Assembly (NCBI GenBank): GCA_030765065.1
Contig: CM060990.1
Location: 278,097,341-278,161,340, forward strand
DNA: 64,000 nt
Direction: 5' to 3'
From: Deroplatys truncata
Taxonomy: Eukaryota; Arthropoda; Insecta; Mantodea; Mantidae
Shown here: positions 12,147-24,189 of the stretch, in pieces
Layout of the letters: every line of letters begins with the position of its first letter
Numbering within the stretch: position 1 is the stretch's first letter
Notes under the pieces: model-generated
What the model saw: the letters and a program-made list of their open reading frames with translations, nothing else
The model's database searches: none
What the model was told of the DNA's origin: nothing
Program-made: the position numbers and the translations under genes

Positions 12147-13180
12147 AATGAGAGGGTTAAACATTTATAAAACTCTTATGTGATCATATTAATATGTACC
12201 GTTACCGTATTACGAAGTTTAAAAGCATATGTATACGGATAAAGGCTCCCTTATTCATCAAATGAGAACCAGTATAAACTACACTTTCTAGAATAACCAG
12301 TTACCTCTGATTATCACGTAAATCATGTAATTTTACACCCTAAGGTGTGGAATAATTTAAAGGTGAAGCGAATGGTAATATGAACGCTTTTCGGCCTCAG
12401 ATCGAAGATGGATACTCTCGCCGCTGATGGAGATGTGATATAAATGTTAGTTATCAAGCATAGCACCATTAAAGGGACAAGATACCTCCTATCTCCACCA
12501 TGTTAAATTTATCAACTCAAGGTAGATTTTCTCAGGAAATATTCCGAGTATAGCACCGAACACAATTTTTCACAATTTTTCACACACACACACACACACA
12601 CACACAACTTCCCAACAAACTGACATGTTAGGAATAACACATCAAAAATGCAATTTTTAAAAACTTATAATAACGACCTTTTTGGGTAAGCTTTTAAAAG
12701 AAAAAACGCTATGGGAGACTTCAACATATTGCTAGAAAACGATAAAAAAATTGTTTATGCACTTGTATTAAACAAATGGACTGTTGAAATTTCAATGTTC
12801 TGGGATGAATAGTTTCAGAGAAAACGAACACCGAAAAAGGTCAAATCAACATGGCGGAGATAGAAGGTACCTTCTCACCTTAAGCAATACATATCTGTGA
12901 ATTGGCTTAAGAGTATGAAATCACAAGAATGTCAACGAACTCTATGCAGTCTCAACAGCATGTTTTTCATAACAGCGCTATAGCCTGATGACATGATAGT
13001 GATTGTGGAATATCTCCATATGTTTATGAACATTACAGCATGTGAAGAGTGAATAAAAAACGGTGCACAGATCTTGAGATAATTATTTTCTTCGTGTAGG
13101 TAGGAAAATGGTATTTTATCTCAATCCTATATCGTGTGGCATGACGAATGAAGAAAGAAAAAGTGGTTAGGAGGGTGGTA
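12145..13180. other. No gene seen; (CA)n microsatellite at 12581-12606
   Basis: AT-rich sequence that holds a 13-unit CA repeat and no recognised coding block. The missing C-terminus of PolB copy B would be expected here but is not readable. Confidence 0.5.
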
Positions 13181-13440
13181 ACTCTGCCTGTAGTACCTTC
13201 TAGTGCTCGTCTCAAGCCCAGAGAGAAGGCGAGATGCCAATCGACAAACCTGAATAAAATTCAAATTTAACAGTAATAACACTAACTTTATATTAATCGA
13301 AAAAAACCTTCAAATAATTCAAAATATATTGAATAAACTAAAACTACAAATAACTGGAAATAAACCAAGATTAAACCGAAATAAACGTGAATAAAGCGCA
13401 AAAATGCATCAAAATAAACTCCTGCTATGTGTTAGGTTAG
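13181..13440 (+). repeat. 3' flank of PolB copy B
   Basis: Contains ACCTTCTAGTGCTCGTCTCAAG, which is close to 26284-26310 downstream of copy D and to the reverse complement of 18590-18640 downstream of copy C. GTTAGGTTAG phrases follow, as in the other two flanks. It marks the same downstream segment in three polymerase copies. Confidence 0.55.
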
Positions 13441-13522
13441 CTCCATATTTCTGAAAACTTCCTCAGCAACATTGTAACCCCGATTTAACTTACCTCACAC
13501 TTCACAAGTTACCGTCTGAACA

Positions 13523-13563
<41 letters not shown>
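13523..13563. repeat. (AAT)n microsatellite
   Basis: About 13 uninterrupted AAT triplets. Confidence 0.95.
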
Positions 13564-13649
13564 GTAGTAGTATCATTCATTTGCAAAAAGTGTTAAGATA
13601 TATTTCACAATAAGTGTAAAACAACTTATACAAAAAAATTACTGTCATT

Positions 13650-13860
13650 AGGTTGATCCAGGACCAGGTTACCTTGGATGGTGTCAGGACAGGTTAACTT
13701 AGGTTTTTAGGTTAAATGAGGTTGCGGCTAACCCATGCTAGGTTAAATTATATGGTGAGAGGCCAGGTTAGCTGATATCAGGTTGGCTTAGGTTTTTGGG
13801 CGAAGTCAGGCCGGTTAGGTTAGCTTAGGAAGGCTGAGATGTACGGGTAGGTTCAGTTAG
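13650..13860. repeat. AGGTTA-rich degenerate repeat
   Basis: AGGTTA, GGTTAGGTTAG and AGGTTAACTTAGG recur at irregular spacing. The composition recalls the insect telomere repeat TTAGG, but there is no regular tandem array. Similar phrases occur near 16380, 17290-17360, 18340 and 26380. Confidence 0.5.
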
Positions 13861-13923
13861 ATGCTTTATTACAAACATTTCACTTCATAAATAAGTCTTC
13901 CATTATACATCATATTTCAAATA

Positions 13924-14902
13924 CAGTGCGTTTTTACAAACTACTGCCACCGAACATTTGCCGCAGCAGCTCGACTCCCACCGAAGCAGCTTTAATATAC
14001 GCGCAAACGCCTCACGTTCTTATATTTAGTTTCAATTATGATAAGCACGTACCTTATCATAAGAGATTCCGGAAATGTCGTCCTCTATACAGACATTTCT
14101 GGCAACGGATCAGCAAATTTTCATTTTCACTCGAGAGTTCAATATCTAAAATTTAGTGAATTTCTCGCCTGGTGCTTTCTTTTGGCTCTTTCCTATCTTC
14201 AACAATTTCCTGAATTAAACTTAATGACTCATCCGCTGTATGCGCGATGGCGAAAAAAATTGCTGAAAATACCGCGACTGACATTCAACATCGGTCAGTT
14301 ATTCAGAACACGCTGTAAATCATTCCTGTGCCTCTGCATTTTACTTCTTCTGAAAATATAGGTCCTATTACTGGTTTTGCATTTACTGCACATCACAACT
14401 TTCGCGTCATACAAGTGACTGTGTAAAACCGGGTTTCTCTGTGCTTCAGTGCGTTATTTCACGATGGAACATAACCATGTAAATGGAACCATGCTTCGTC
14501 AGAGAATATTAAGCATGTGTCAATGACTATCATTGACATATCGCAAAATCCAATTACAAAAATTCACTCGACTCTGGTGATCACGTGAAAAATAAAGTGT
14601 ATGCAACAAACTCCATACACTGGAAGAACTAAAAGAAAAAATCAAGGAGAAATTAACTCAATTTCATATACTGAATTCCCCTGTGTATATGAAAATTTCC
14701 TGAGATGTCAGAAATGTGTAAATAGAGGACATTTCCAACCTCCCTTATAACAAGGTATGTGCTTATCATTGTAATTGTGACTGTAAATATGAGAAGGTGA
14801 GGCGGTTACGCGGATGTTATAACTGTTTCGGCGGGAGTCCGGACTGCAGAGGTTGGCGCGGAAGCTGCCATGCGGAGGCCGCAAAATGGAAGAAAAGCAC
14901 TG
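13924..14902. mobile_element. Foldback/hAT-like non-autonomous element (979 bp)
   Basis: Inverted arms of about 180 bases: 13924-14115 pairs with the reverse complement of 14705-14902. The arms share phrases such as AAGGTACGTGCTTATCAT / AAGGTATGTGCTTATCAT, TGAGGCGKTTRCGCG and TTCGGYGGGAGTC. The ends read CAGTGCGTTTT and, inverted, CAGTGCTTTTC. Flanking 8-mers TTCAAATA and TACAAGCA agree at 5 of 8 positions, a weak target duplication. CAGTG ends with 8-bp duplications suggest hAT. No transposase frame is seen inside. Confidence 0.65.
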
Positions 14903-17429
14903 TACAAGCATCATACATGTACACAGACGACATATACCATACGGCAAACATGCATCTTACAGTATACATATACCGCTAACCCCTAAATAGATGGCTAAAT
15001 TGTTCACTGACCCCCCCATATACTTTCAGCTCCCTCTCTCGAGCTCCTTTCCTCGTATTCCCTATCTCCCCGGCTCTGAATCTGTCCTGTATCCTCTCAT
15101 ATTCAAAAAGCATCTAATAAAGCCATTATTTAATTACAATTAGAAAAAGCATGTCGAAGAAATAGACATCAATATACCTATATTAACAATGCTGAAAGCT
15201 AAATTTTAACTTACAAATGTTGTTGCATGATACATGAAATCTTAACGAATAGTCCACAAACTTCCATTAATAAAATCGTCTACAACATATAGCAACTAGG
15301 ATTATTGCAACACAACTTTTTAACTGGTAAGAACGGATATATCTATAGGAACGCAGTCTTACTTCATGGTCATCTGAGATTCACTTATATTTCTTCTTCC
15401 CTAGTGATGACATTTCTGTGCTCCGGGATGCAATGTTTGTCCTCCGAAATTTGGATAGCACAAATAAATTGGCGATGCTATTACTTGCGCGGTCTAAAAT
15501 CGCGCAAAGCATTCCACATAGCAAACAAGGTCAGAGGTCGGTTGGTCGGTCAATCAGCATCACCAATCGCTGATTGTGCGGAAGTAAATATGAGCTCTAA
15601 GGAGGTGAAATGGTATTCCCCCCCAAAAAACGTCGATTTTTACGTAAACTATGTTCAACAATTCTAAGTGCTTACAGGCCTTCACAGGCAAAGTAGTATA
15701 CGTTAAAATTCTAAGATGGCAATGTGGATGCAGCACTAGTCCAAAGGTAAATATAATCAGTAAGTGGCGTCTGAGATACAGCGGCGTAAATGCTAGAGAC
15801 TGTTGCATTAACTCCAGTCTTTCCTTTCCATTTTCTTTGAATAAAACCATCCCTATTTGAGGTACTCCATACAACGCTTTTCATACGATGGAATGCATAT
15901 CACTTTCTTGTGCTAAATTATTAGTGATTTCTTCCACTTCACCTCCGTAGCAGCGAATGGGTTAATAACGTTGTCGGAAAAGCTTCAAATACGATTTTGA
16001 ACAAAACTGACTATTATGTCCCTTTCAAGGGAGATAAACCTAAAAATAACAATGCTTAATATGATCCGTAATGTTTGGCAGTATTCCTTTAATTTCTACC
16101 ATATAAGTAGAATACTTAGGACAGATCGAGGCTCCCCACATTATGTTTACAAGGAAAATAATGCGAATAGTAGGAAAGGAGGCCGAAAGATGGAGGATAA
16201 TGGTATTCGGGGACGGCCCTAGAAACAATTTAACTTTTTTTGGAGGTGGATAGCAGTGTATGTGCGCATGTAGGTTCGCAGTTACACATCAGGATGTAGG
16301 TACGTTGTGCGATGCATCTGGTGTGCGATATACGCACGATATAACATACGAGCTTTCTATAACGAATGCATCTAGCCCCACCCTAACCTAGACCTTCCTG
16401 CCATAACCTAAAACTGCCCCAAATCCAATCCATGGTAACAATCTATACTGCAGCAACTTAGAAAAAACACCCTGGGGAAGTAACTCACCTGGTCGTATAC
16501 TCCCCCTCTATAACTACCTTGGGCGAGCATGTCTCTCCTACTCTGCCTCTGAGTCGCAGCTTAAGTACCACACGCCATAATTTCGCTTGCCCGTGCTTTA
16601 TTTTATTTCCTCCTCACAAAATCGATTATCACTTCCTCACGCCACTGTTTTAACTATCCAACTGTAGAGAAAGGACTTAAGATACAAGAGCATTGCAACA
16701 AAAATGCCGAGTTTGTAGATTGCTTGGACAGGCCACGCAAAGAGCAAAGTGCAGCAGGTGTGAACATAAGTGTTTGCATATAACTATCGATAACATTTCA
16801 CTTTCATGCGGTATTATCATGATTATTTTCCAAAGTTATTCAGCACTTTTTAGGGTTTTCATACCCTTCACTCCCCCGTGTATCTCTTCAGGCTAAAAAG
16901 TCCCACGTTGATTGATTTGCGTAATAAAGATTATTTCAATTGAAGTTTTACAAAGAAAACTAGCGGCTTTAATTTTTTTACACAGAAACCAATCATACAT
17001 CATCTCGAATCTGTGCTCTTCTTACAGAACTGGAATAAGGATTTTAGTTTCTGAGTTATCATGGTGTAAAACAAGGTCCTGCTAAATTTTTCTACACTAT
17101 AAAATTGCTATGTTCACACCAGTGACGTGGCACTTGTTTCCCATGTACCAGTCACTTCAAGACACTTCATTGGATAACTCAATACCTAAAGGCAAGTCGA
17201 GTGGGGGGGCGATTAATCCCTCTTGAATACTGGGGCAATCCGTAGACGGGGGGATTTTACTAAATTGTTAAACTATAATCTGCTATCTGCCCTGGCATCA
17301 CCCATCATAACCTAGACTACACGCATGTTAACCTAAGCTAACCTGGCATACACCCAGGTTAGCTCTCATCATCCAAATGCAGGCGCTGTAATTGCCTAAA
17401 CGGAGTCCTTGCATCGCTAAATGGCACCT
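14903..17429. other. No gene recognised
   Basis: Frames of up to 120 codons occur near 15305-15667 and 15560-15874 but overlap on opposite strands without recognisable motifs. CCTAACCTAG-type phrases occur at 16380-16410 and 17280-17360. I see no other structure. Confidence 0.45.
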
Positions 17430-18650
17430 TTCCATCAGTAAAATTGGGGACTTTTATGGACGTATTATGTATATTTACGGTCATTTTTAACTTTTAAGGG
17501 CATCGGGCGTACCTTTACAATGATGAGAGCACTTTTACGGCCATTTTGTACACTGTTGGTAATTGTTGGCACTTTGTGAGTATGTTGTTAAGTTTTTATG
17601 GGAGTTTTGTGTGTTTTACTGTAGTTGGCGCGGTTTTCCCACTTTTTTGCACCCTTACGATCTTTTTCCACGCTGTTTCTTATTTCGGTCACTTATTGTA
17701 TTTTTACAGTATTTTGGTGTGATTTTAGTGTCCTATTAGTAATTTATAGGCATTTTGCTATATTTTACAGTCATTTGCTATGTTCATTTACCGCATCTGT
17801 TGTAGTTTAGTATGATTTTGTGTTTTTATGGGAGTTCAGCGTATTTTTACAGTATTTTTTGTGTGCCTTTACCGTCATTTTTGGCACTTTGTGGGCATTT
17901 TCGTTTATCACTTCTATTGCGTTTAACAGTGATTTTCAGCGCCTTCATAGCCGTTTTCTACTGTTACACTTTTTTTTGTTTTTACAATAATTTCTCCCAT
18001 TTTGCAGTAGTTTATGGTCTTTTAGATTGATTTTGTATACTGTTATAGGTATTTTGTGTACTTTTACGGGCATTTTTTGTATTTTAGTAATTTTACTGTT
18101 TTACAAGTTTTTTTTCTGTGTTCAGTAGTACCTGGTAGTGTTTTACAGTCATTGTTACTTTTAAGGTTTTTTTTTTTTTTGCATTTTAGAGACAGTTCAT
18201 GTATTTTAATCTATTTTGTGTAATTTGCAGTGTTTTCATACATTTTCTGAATCTGTTATAAACTTCTGTATGTTCAGATAACATATGAAGTGGGGATAAG
18301 TAGCGGGCTAAGGCTTGCAGTCTTTCTAAGGTATTTAGGCCTGGCCTAGCCTAACCAAACCAAACCTAGATTTGTATTGTTATTATTCAAGCTTGTTTTG
18401 GTGTTATTCCCCTTTTATCAAGGTTTGACTAGCAACAGAACATGCTGTAGGTCGTGTTGTTGAATAATAGAACTCATTAGACATATTTTGAGTACTTGAT
18501 GGTATTCTTTTCCAGCTTTAACGTGGATTTGTATAACGTTAGAGTATTAACTTAATTAGGGCTGGAAATAGGCGACTCTCCTGTTTTTCTGCGCTTGAGT
18601 ACAACACTAGAATTTACTCCTAGTGGCAGAGTTACCACTTTACACTTGCT
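17430..18650. repeat. 3' flank of PolB copy C: left arm of a large inverted duplication
   Basis: Starts with a region in which TTTTAC[A/G]GT and CATTTT phrases recur irregularly about every 20-40 bases (17450-18250). It continues through CAGATAACATATGAAGTGGGG, TAGGCCTGGCCTAGCC and CACTAGAATTTACTCCTAGTG. It matches in order the reverse complement of 28749-29560 followed by 26270-26576. Shared phrases include TTTACGGTCATTTTT, GGGCGTACCTTTACAAT and TTTTGTACACTGTT. The short hydrophobic open frames here are by-products of the T-rich repeats. Confidence 0.8.
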
Positions 18651-18749
18651 TCTGCTTTTATCGTGTGTCTGTGAGCAATAGTCAAGTCAATTTCTGCAGG
18701 CAGGCTCACGGAGAAAACCAATATATTAAGGCATGTTCCACATTATCTT

Positions 18750-21700
18750 ATGCAGGGCACAGAATGATGTAATGGTCATTGGGATAAGCATATATGCCGT
18801 CATCTGCAGCCATCTTCGCTCTTGTCATCATGAGTCGAGTGATTTTGTTGACTTCTACAGATGAAACATGCTGTTGGAACACGATCAAATTCTTGGAGTT
18901 CTTATGGCCTCATTAGTCTTAAGGTAATTCAGCGCTTAATAGCACTAGTTTGATGCCGTTGACTTTTTATGACACCACCGCCGATATCAACGACATACTT
19001 CTTAACCTCGAAAGCAATAAAACCAATGATTTTTCCGTTGACTTAATCTTTAAAGCTTCCCAGAACCTTTTTGTTTTGTGTGGAATAGCAAATATGACCT
19101 GTAGTATAATCCGCTGTATTTAAATGCTCAAGCAACTTGATGGATGAAGCAGTCTGTATCCATGTGTACAGGAGCTTGAGAATTTCAATGCGTTAATATT
19201 GACACATAGTGATAGCGGTACATTAGTGTCTTGGAGATGTCTAACACACACATGTCGATGTATATAAGCTTGTTGAATAGTATCTGAAGTGAAGCCATAT
19301 GTACAGCCACTAGGTGAGATCTAAGTATAGTACCGTCGATGAACGTAGGTTTAGCAATCACCCTTTCCAATGTACTCTTGTTTGTCACAATTCTTATACC
19401 CATACGATTTACGTATATTTCTCATCGTTTTCCAAACATAGCTTTCTTTAAAATCTTGTACGAATTCTACTCATACTCGTTCCCTGCACCTTGTCGTAGT
19501 CTGAAGTTAAATTCGACGAAGGTTTTAACCAGCATGACTGACGAAATTAGAATGGAGGATGCATTTTTGTTGGTCATAACCCATGACTAAGAGCTTGTTC
19601 ATAGTCTTATTGTAATAAATAACATACTTCTTCCAAGGTCCAAGGTGAGGAACTACATTTTTTGTAGACGACTTCTTAGACTACATGCACTCAGGCAGGA
19701 AAGGTAAATCGCTATGTAGGTCATGAAGTTCTATAGGATAATCGACATGAACTTCTAAGATATATTCGAGAGCGTCAAGTTTTAACGATTCCGGGTCGAT
19801 CTCTTCAGAAGAAACCCAATCAATTCCTCCATAAGGAAATGAGAGCACACTGCCCAACCATGTTGATATTTGCATCTTCGCATGCAATAAACTGAGGGTT
19901 TCAGAGGATCAAACTTATCCACGAAGATGTTACAAAAGGCGTAATGATACACCTGGTATAAGCCTCCCATTACACCAAATTCCACCACAAGAAGCTGATT
20001 GTAATCCAGTAGCAACTACAGCTCAGTTCATATATAGAAGCATGGCGTCCCAGGTAAGTCCAGATGTGAAATAATGGGCAGGATTGACTATGTGCTTGCA
20101 GGGTTTTGTCTCTGGTCTCAAAAACAACAGCGAGAAGCACATCTGTAGGTAAGTAAAGGTCAGTGTACTCAATAAAATGTAAAATGCGCTCCCATACATT
20201 TTACCACGTTCGTCATCATAGGTAATTTCTTCATTCAATTTATGGTAGAATACTTCCCTCGAAGGCATGTATGACGTTCGAAGCATTCCACGATGTGACG
20301 TAATCATAAGGGAATATTCCCTTACCTGTCAATCTCAACTTCTCTTGTCCAAAGTACCTTTCTGTTTCAGGATACTCAGGTTTTTTGCTAGCTTATACAC
20401 GCTCGTATTCAGAAAACGGTACGTATCCACAAAACTGAGCTTAATATTTTCAAAATACTTCGTATTATATATAGCTTTCTTTAGAGTTTGGGATTACCTC
20501 TACTCTTTCACTGCTACAACCTAACTCCTTAATGAGGAATGGCGGTCATGTCCACTCAGATTATGCACGAAGACAGGAATATACGTAGTTTTTTACGCGA
20601 CAGGTTACACTTATGTTACAGACTTCCTTGGTATTCGCAGCTTAAGTTGTGGTCTCTCACTTTCCAGTTATGCGCGGTGAATTTTTTACCACACAATCAG
20701 CACTCTGGAGAAGAGAAGAGTAGAAAGATTCCTGCTGCACCTCCGTAAGTTTCAAAACTAAATTTGTATTTAGTTTCTTCGCAAGAGGATTTACGTATTC
20801 CATGAGCTCCTCGGCTGCATTATAACCATGACGCATATATGGTTCCGCAGGAGATCGGTTTCTGGGTGAACAACAGATTGTGCAGGTTACACATAGGCAC
20901 TAAAGCATGGTTTCGTTATGAACATGTATAAGTGCTTTCAGGATTGAGATGCAAGCATGGTAAGGGGTGAGCATGTTCTCAAAATCAGCGTTAGCAGCGT
21001 AGGGCAGTTTTAACACAGTTTTCCAGATTCTTGAACTGGACAACAATTTCCCTTAGTAGACATAACTCTCCTAACAGGCTGCCTACACGCTTCTCTATGC
21101 TTTTCCAGTTTCTGCGATACACTTGCACCATAGCCATTATCAAAATGAGTGAGGCACCATTTGCATGTGCATGTCTTTCCATATCAGGCTTTCTGACGAC
21201 GAATAAGTATCTCAAAATTCTTTAAGTATACAGTGATGTAGACTAACAGCATCACTTAGCAAAGATCACAATGGCCAGGAAGCATTTCAGTTAAGACCTT
21301 TATAAGAAACAATGTTTCTCATCCACATTTATACATTTCACATTTCGTGAGTTCAGCCAAGGTCGTAGAAACGAAACACATAAGAAATCGTTCTTATTTT
21401 CAAGGATCTTGTATTTACCGAAACCCTGGGGTTTGTTGTTGACGAAACCATACATAAAACATTTATCATCATAATAGTGGATTTATGCATGCTTCCTTAG
21501 CTCCAACAGCTTCCTCGGATGGGATGTACTTGTTAATACGGGGTCGAATCCCTTCCAAGCAATGCCAGCTGCTACCCTTAAGCTAAGATTCCTGCATTTG
21601 AGTAAGAATTTCTCGAATTTCAAATTTAATATGATGTCTAGATTCCTTTCTAATAACACTGCTTGTTTTTGTGCTTTAAATGATTTGTCTGTTTCTTCGT

Positions 21701-22100
21701 CAACATTAACGTATCAGCGTTCACCAGGAGGTTAATTTTTAGACCTATGTACTCCTAGTTCTTTTTGTACAGCATGGATTATGCGTTGCTTTGCCTCCTG
21801 GAGGTAAACATTCATGTCCTTAAGTGAATCACAATTTCAGACGTCCTTCAAATGCTGCCTCATACGCTGCCACATTTCTCGCCCATTATCAACAGTTGAT
21901 GTGTCCTACGTTCAATCTTGGTGTTCCTGCTAGAGTTGCTTGACCCGCGTGTATCTTCATGCTGATGTCCTTTATAGCCATAGTTTAAGAATGCGGCGTA
22001 ATCTTTACACTTGACTCGTCTACAGGACATCGTGGCGTCTGTAAGATTCTGAAGCTTTTTTTTCCCCCGCATTTACTACACTTGCTAGCAAGATTGTTTG
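18750..22100 (-). pseudogene. PolB relic copy C (family B DNA polymerase)
   Basis: Minus-strand polymerase relic, the most complete of the four. N-terminal fragments lie near 21500-22070. Exo I is near 21000-20978 and reads LPYAANADFEN: the catalytic Asp and Glu are kept, but Asn replaces the usual Tyr. A KCNL block with a stop lies near 20620. A TSYMPSREVFYHKLNEEITY stretch follows (near 20280-20220), then YVDKFD-like and EYILEVHVDYPIELHDLHSD (19780-19720), KPTFIDGTILRSHLVAVHM (19355-19298), YIDMCVLDISKTLMY (19262-19218) and C-terminal fragments near 18900-18780. Frameshifts and stops separate the blocks. Confidence 0.78.
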
Positions 22101-22349
22101 GAAATACTGCCTGTAATGTAGCGTTCTACTTCTCTACAATATCTGCTAAAATGCCATAAAGTACTTATAATTACTGATCAGTACATTCTTGTTCGCCTTA
22201 TTCAAAGGAGAGCACTTTCTCATAGCAAGTTCTGACACTATTGAAAGCTGATTTCACTAAGAGGAGCTAATCCACTGGACTCGATGCCAACAGACACAAT
22301 AAGGCTCCAATTTTTAACTGAAACGATCGGTGCCGAGATTTTTATATTT

Positions 22350-23740
22350 GGGAGGGTAGTCAGAAGAGCTGGCTCATTTCGCCAGGGAAGGGGGAAACGA
22401 AACGAAGGAAAGAGGGAGGAAATTGATGGTAAGGGTGTGCATTAGCCAGCATAAGCACCTCCGTCGCTGCCGCAAAATCGAGAAATGCCTTCCAATGGAA
22501 TGGTGGGTGTGCGGAATAGGTGCTAGGTTGCGGCCACGACCGAGGCCCTGGCTGGCGCCCAAGGAATTGGCGTAGGATTAAGGGTGTATCTTTATTGATC
22601 ATTCTTAAGACGACATCGTTGCTCGTGGTAGCTTGATACGGAATTATGCTGCGTGGGAACAGGTGACTGAATGAGTAGGTATGTTGATGTCGAAATTCTT
22701 TATCCGCTATATGCTGCCGTCCAGGACTCAAGAGTGGCGTCCATCGTGTCGAGCTATTGTTGACAGGGTGAAGTGAAATAGTGAAGCTGCTGCATGGATG
22801 CTGATATGGCCTATATGTCCTGGACGGCGTCTAATACTGTCCGGGTTTGGTTGTCAGTAGGTGATGGTGCTAAGCTTCTTTCACGAAGCACCTCCTCCAG
22901 GGCTGAGAGCCGTGCCGCGATGTTCAGAATCCTCGTAGAGGTCCTGAACTGCAACTTGGATACCCTGAAGCTCCCTGTTGCCGTTGATGTCGGTGACGAT
23001 GTCTGGTCTGCGGCTGTGGTGATCCTTCTCTCCGTGATGGTTGTACTTCCTGTGGTGATTGTTGTCGACGCGGGTACAAAGGGCACCGCGCTCTGTGAAG
23101 TGATTTTCCACCATAGACACGCAGTACCAGCTAGGCATTGCGTGTACAGCTAGCCGTGGTTGAAGGGCACCACAGTAGTGGCACCGGGATGTTGCGGCGA
23201 AGTTTTCATCAGTGTCTGTAGGCACAGCAGCGGCGACATGGAGCTTGGCGTCCCTGGCAGCTGATCTAGATACGGAGCAGTTACCCTAGCAAGGACAGGC
23301 TGGATCCTCTCGGCTGGCCAGCTCCAGCCTGACGAGTGACGCGAGTCCTCGGACAGATGCCATTTGAGTGGTCTTCCACTGCTGCTGCGCAGACTACAAC
23401 AGGAACCGTGCTGGCAGGTAACGGGGACGCTACAAACTACCATGCTGAGGTAGCTGTGGAACTGAAACTGCGGCGGAGGCTGACTACCCTAACTCCGGGA
23501 CGAAGGCGAGGCCCGGTGCTTGCTGCGGCGCTTCAGATGCGAGGCTGGGCTGTGACTGCTCGTCTTCCTCAGGGGAAGTCATTGCTGCCGCGAGAGCCTT
23601 GTTGGTAGTTTTCCTTCTTGTGCGACCTACCTTCTCTTGCTGAGGACAGAAGCTCGACGGTGTTCTACTTGTACCAAAAGCACGGAACTTCTAGAAATCA
23701 GGTGATTTCAGATCCAGTGTTGCAACGTTTGTTTCCTGTT
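22350..23740 (-). pseudogene. GC-rich insert with degenerate gag-like zinc knuckles
   Basis: About 1.4 kb that is visibly richer in G+C than everything around it, lying upstream of PolB copy C. On the minus strand, CHYCGALQPRLAV followed 7 residues later by CVSMVENHFTERG (about 23180-23085) fits two CX2CX3HX4C zinc knuckles with two ligands lost in each. A Ser/Thr-rich segment and a possible coiled segment (NIAARLSALEEVLRER near 22920-22875) follow. This suggests the gag or ORF1 of a retroelement, frame-broken throughout. No RT is seen. Identity is an inference. Confidence 0.4.
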
Positions 23741-23759
23741 GGGCGTTAGCACGCATATT

Positions 23760-24000
23760 TTATATATTTTGAGGCTTTTTTAACAAAGCTTATATATAAA
23801 ACATTCCTTTATTCCTAATTACTTTCTCGCTTTATACACTTTCAACAAAATCGAGCCTTGGTTTTTACAATGAAACGGTGATTAAGTGTCTGGAACTGTA
23901 GACCTCCACGGACATATTAAGGCTTTTTGAACTATATATCACATAAACCGGAGATAATTCGGTTCTAAACCTTTACATCAAACCGGTTTTCGTTATATTC
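23760..24000 (-). repeat. Possible upstream flank of PolB copy C
   Basis: TTTTACAATGAAACGGTGA...GGAACTGTA resembles 2360-2400 upstream of copy A. If correct, the GC-rich block at 22350-23740 sits inside the duplicated unit. Similarity is modest. Confidence 0.35.
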
Positions 24001-24189
24001 TACTCAGTTTAGCGTGCCGAATTGATGTTGACTTAGCAATATAACGTTACTCCCAAACAGAGACGGGATTATGCCCGAGCCTGTCTTAACGCCCTGTATA
24101 ATAACGCTAGTAAACAGACACAAGCCTCTTACACCCGCTACGACAGGAGTGAATTATAACCAACAAACAAACATCGTCATCACCACCAT

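Noticed and set aside
13650-13860. Interstitial telomere array
   Set aside because: AGGTTA phrases are irregular and interrupted. No run of TTAGG units is present.
17625-18030. Hydrophobic membrane proteins encoded in the T-rich flank
   Set aside because: Phe/Leu/Tyr-rich frames are expected from TTT-rich repeats. The mirrored copy at 28759-29618 gives different frames.
22794-23608. Plus-strand frames in the GC-rich block
   Set aside because: Overlapping frames on both strands are common in GC-rich DNA. Only the minus strand shows a plausible Cys/His pattern.
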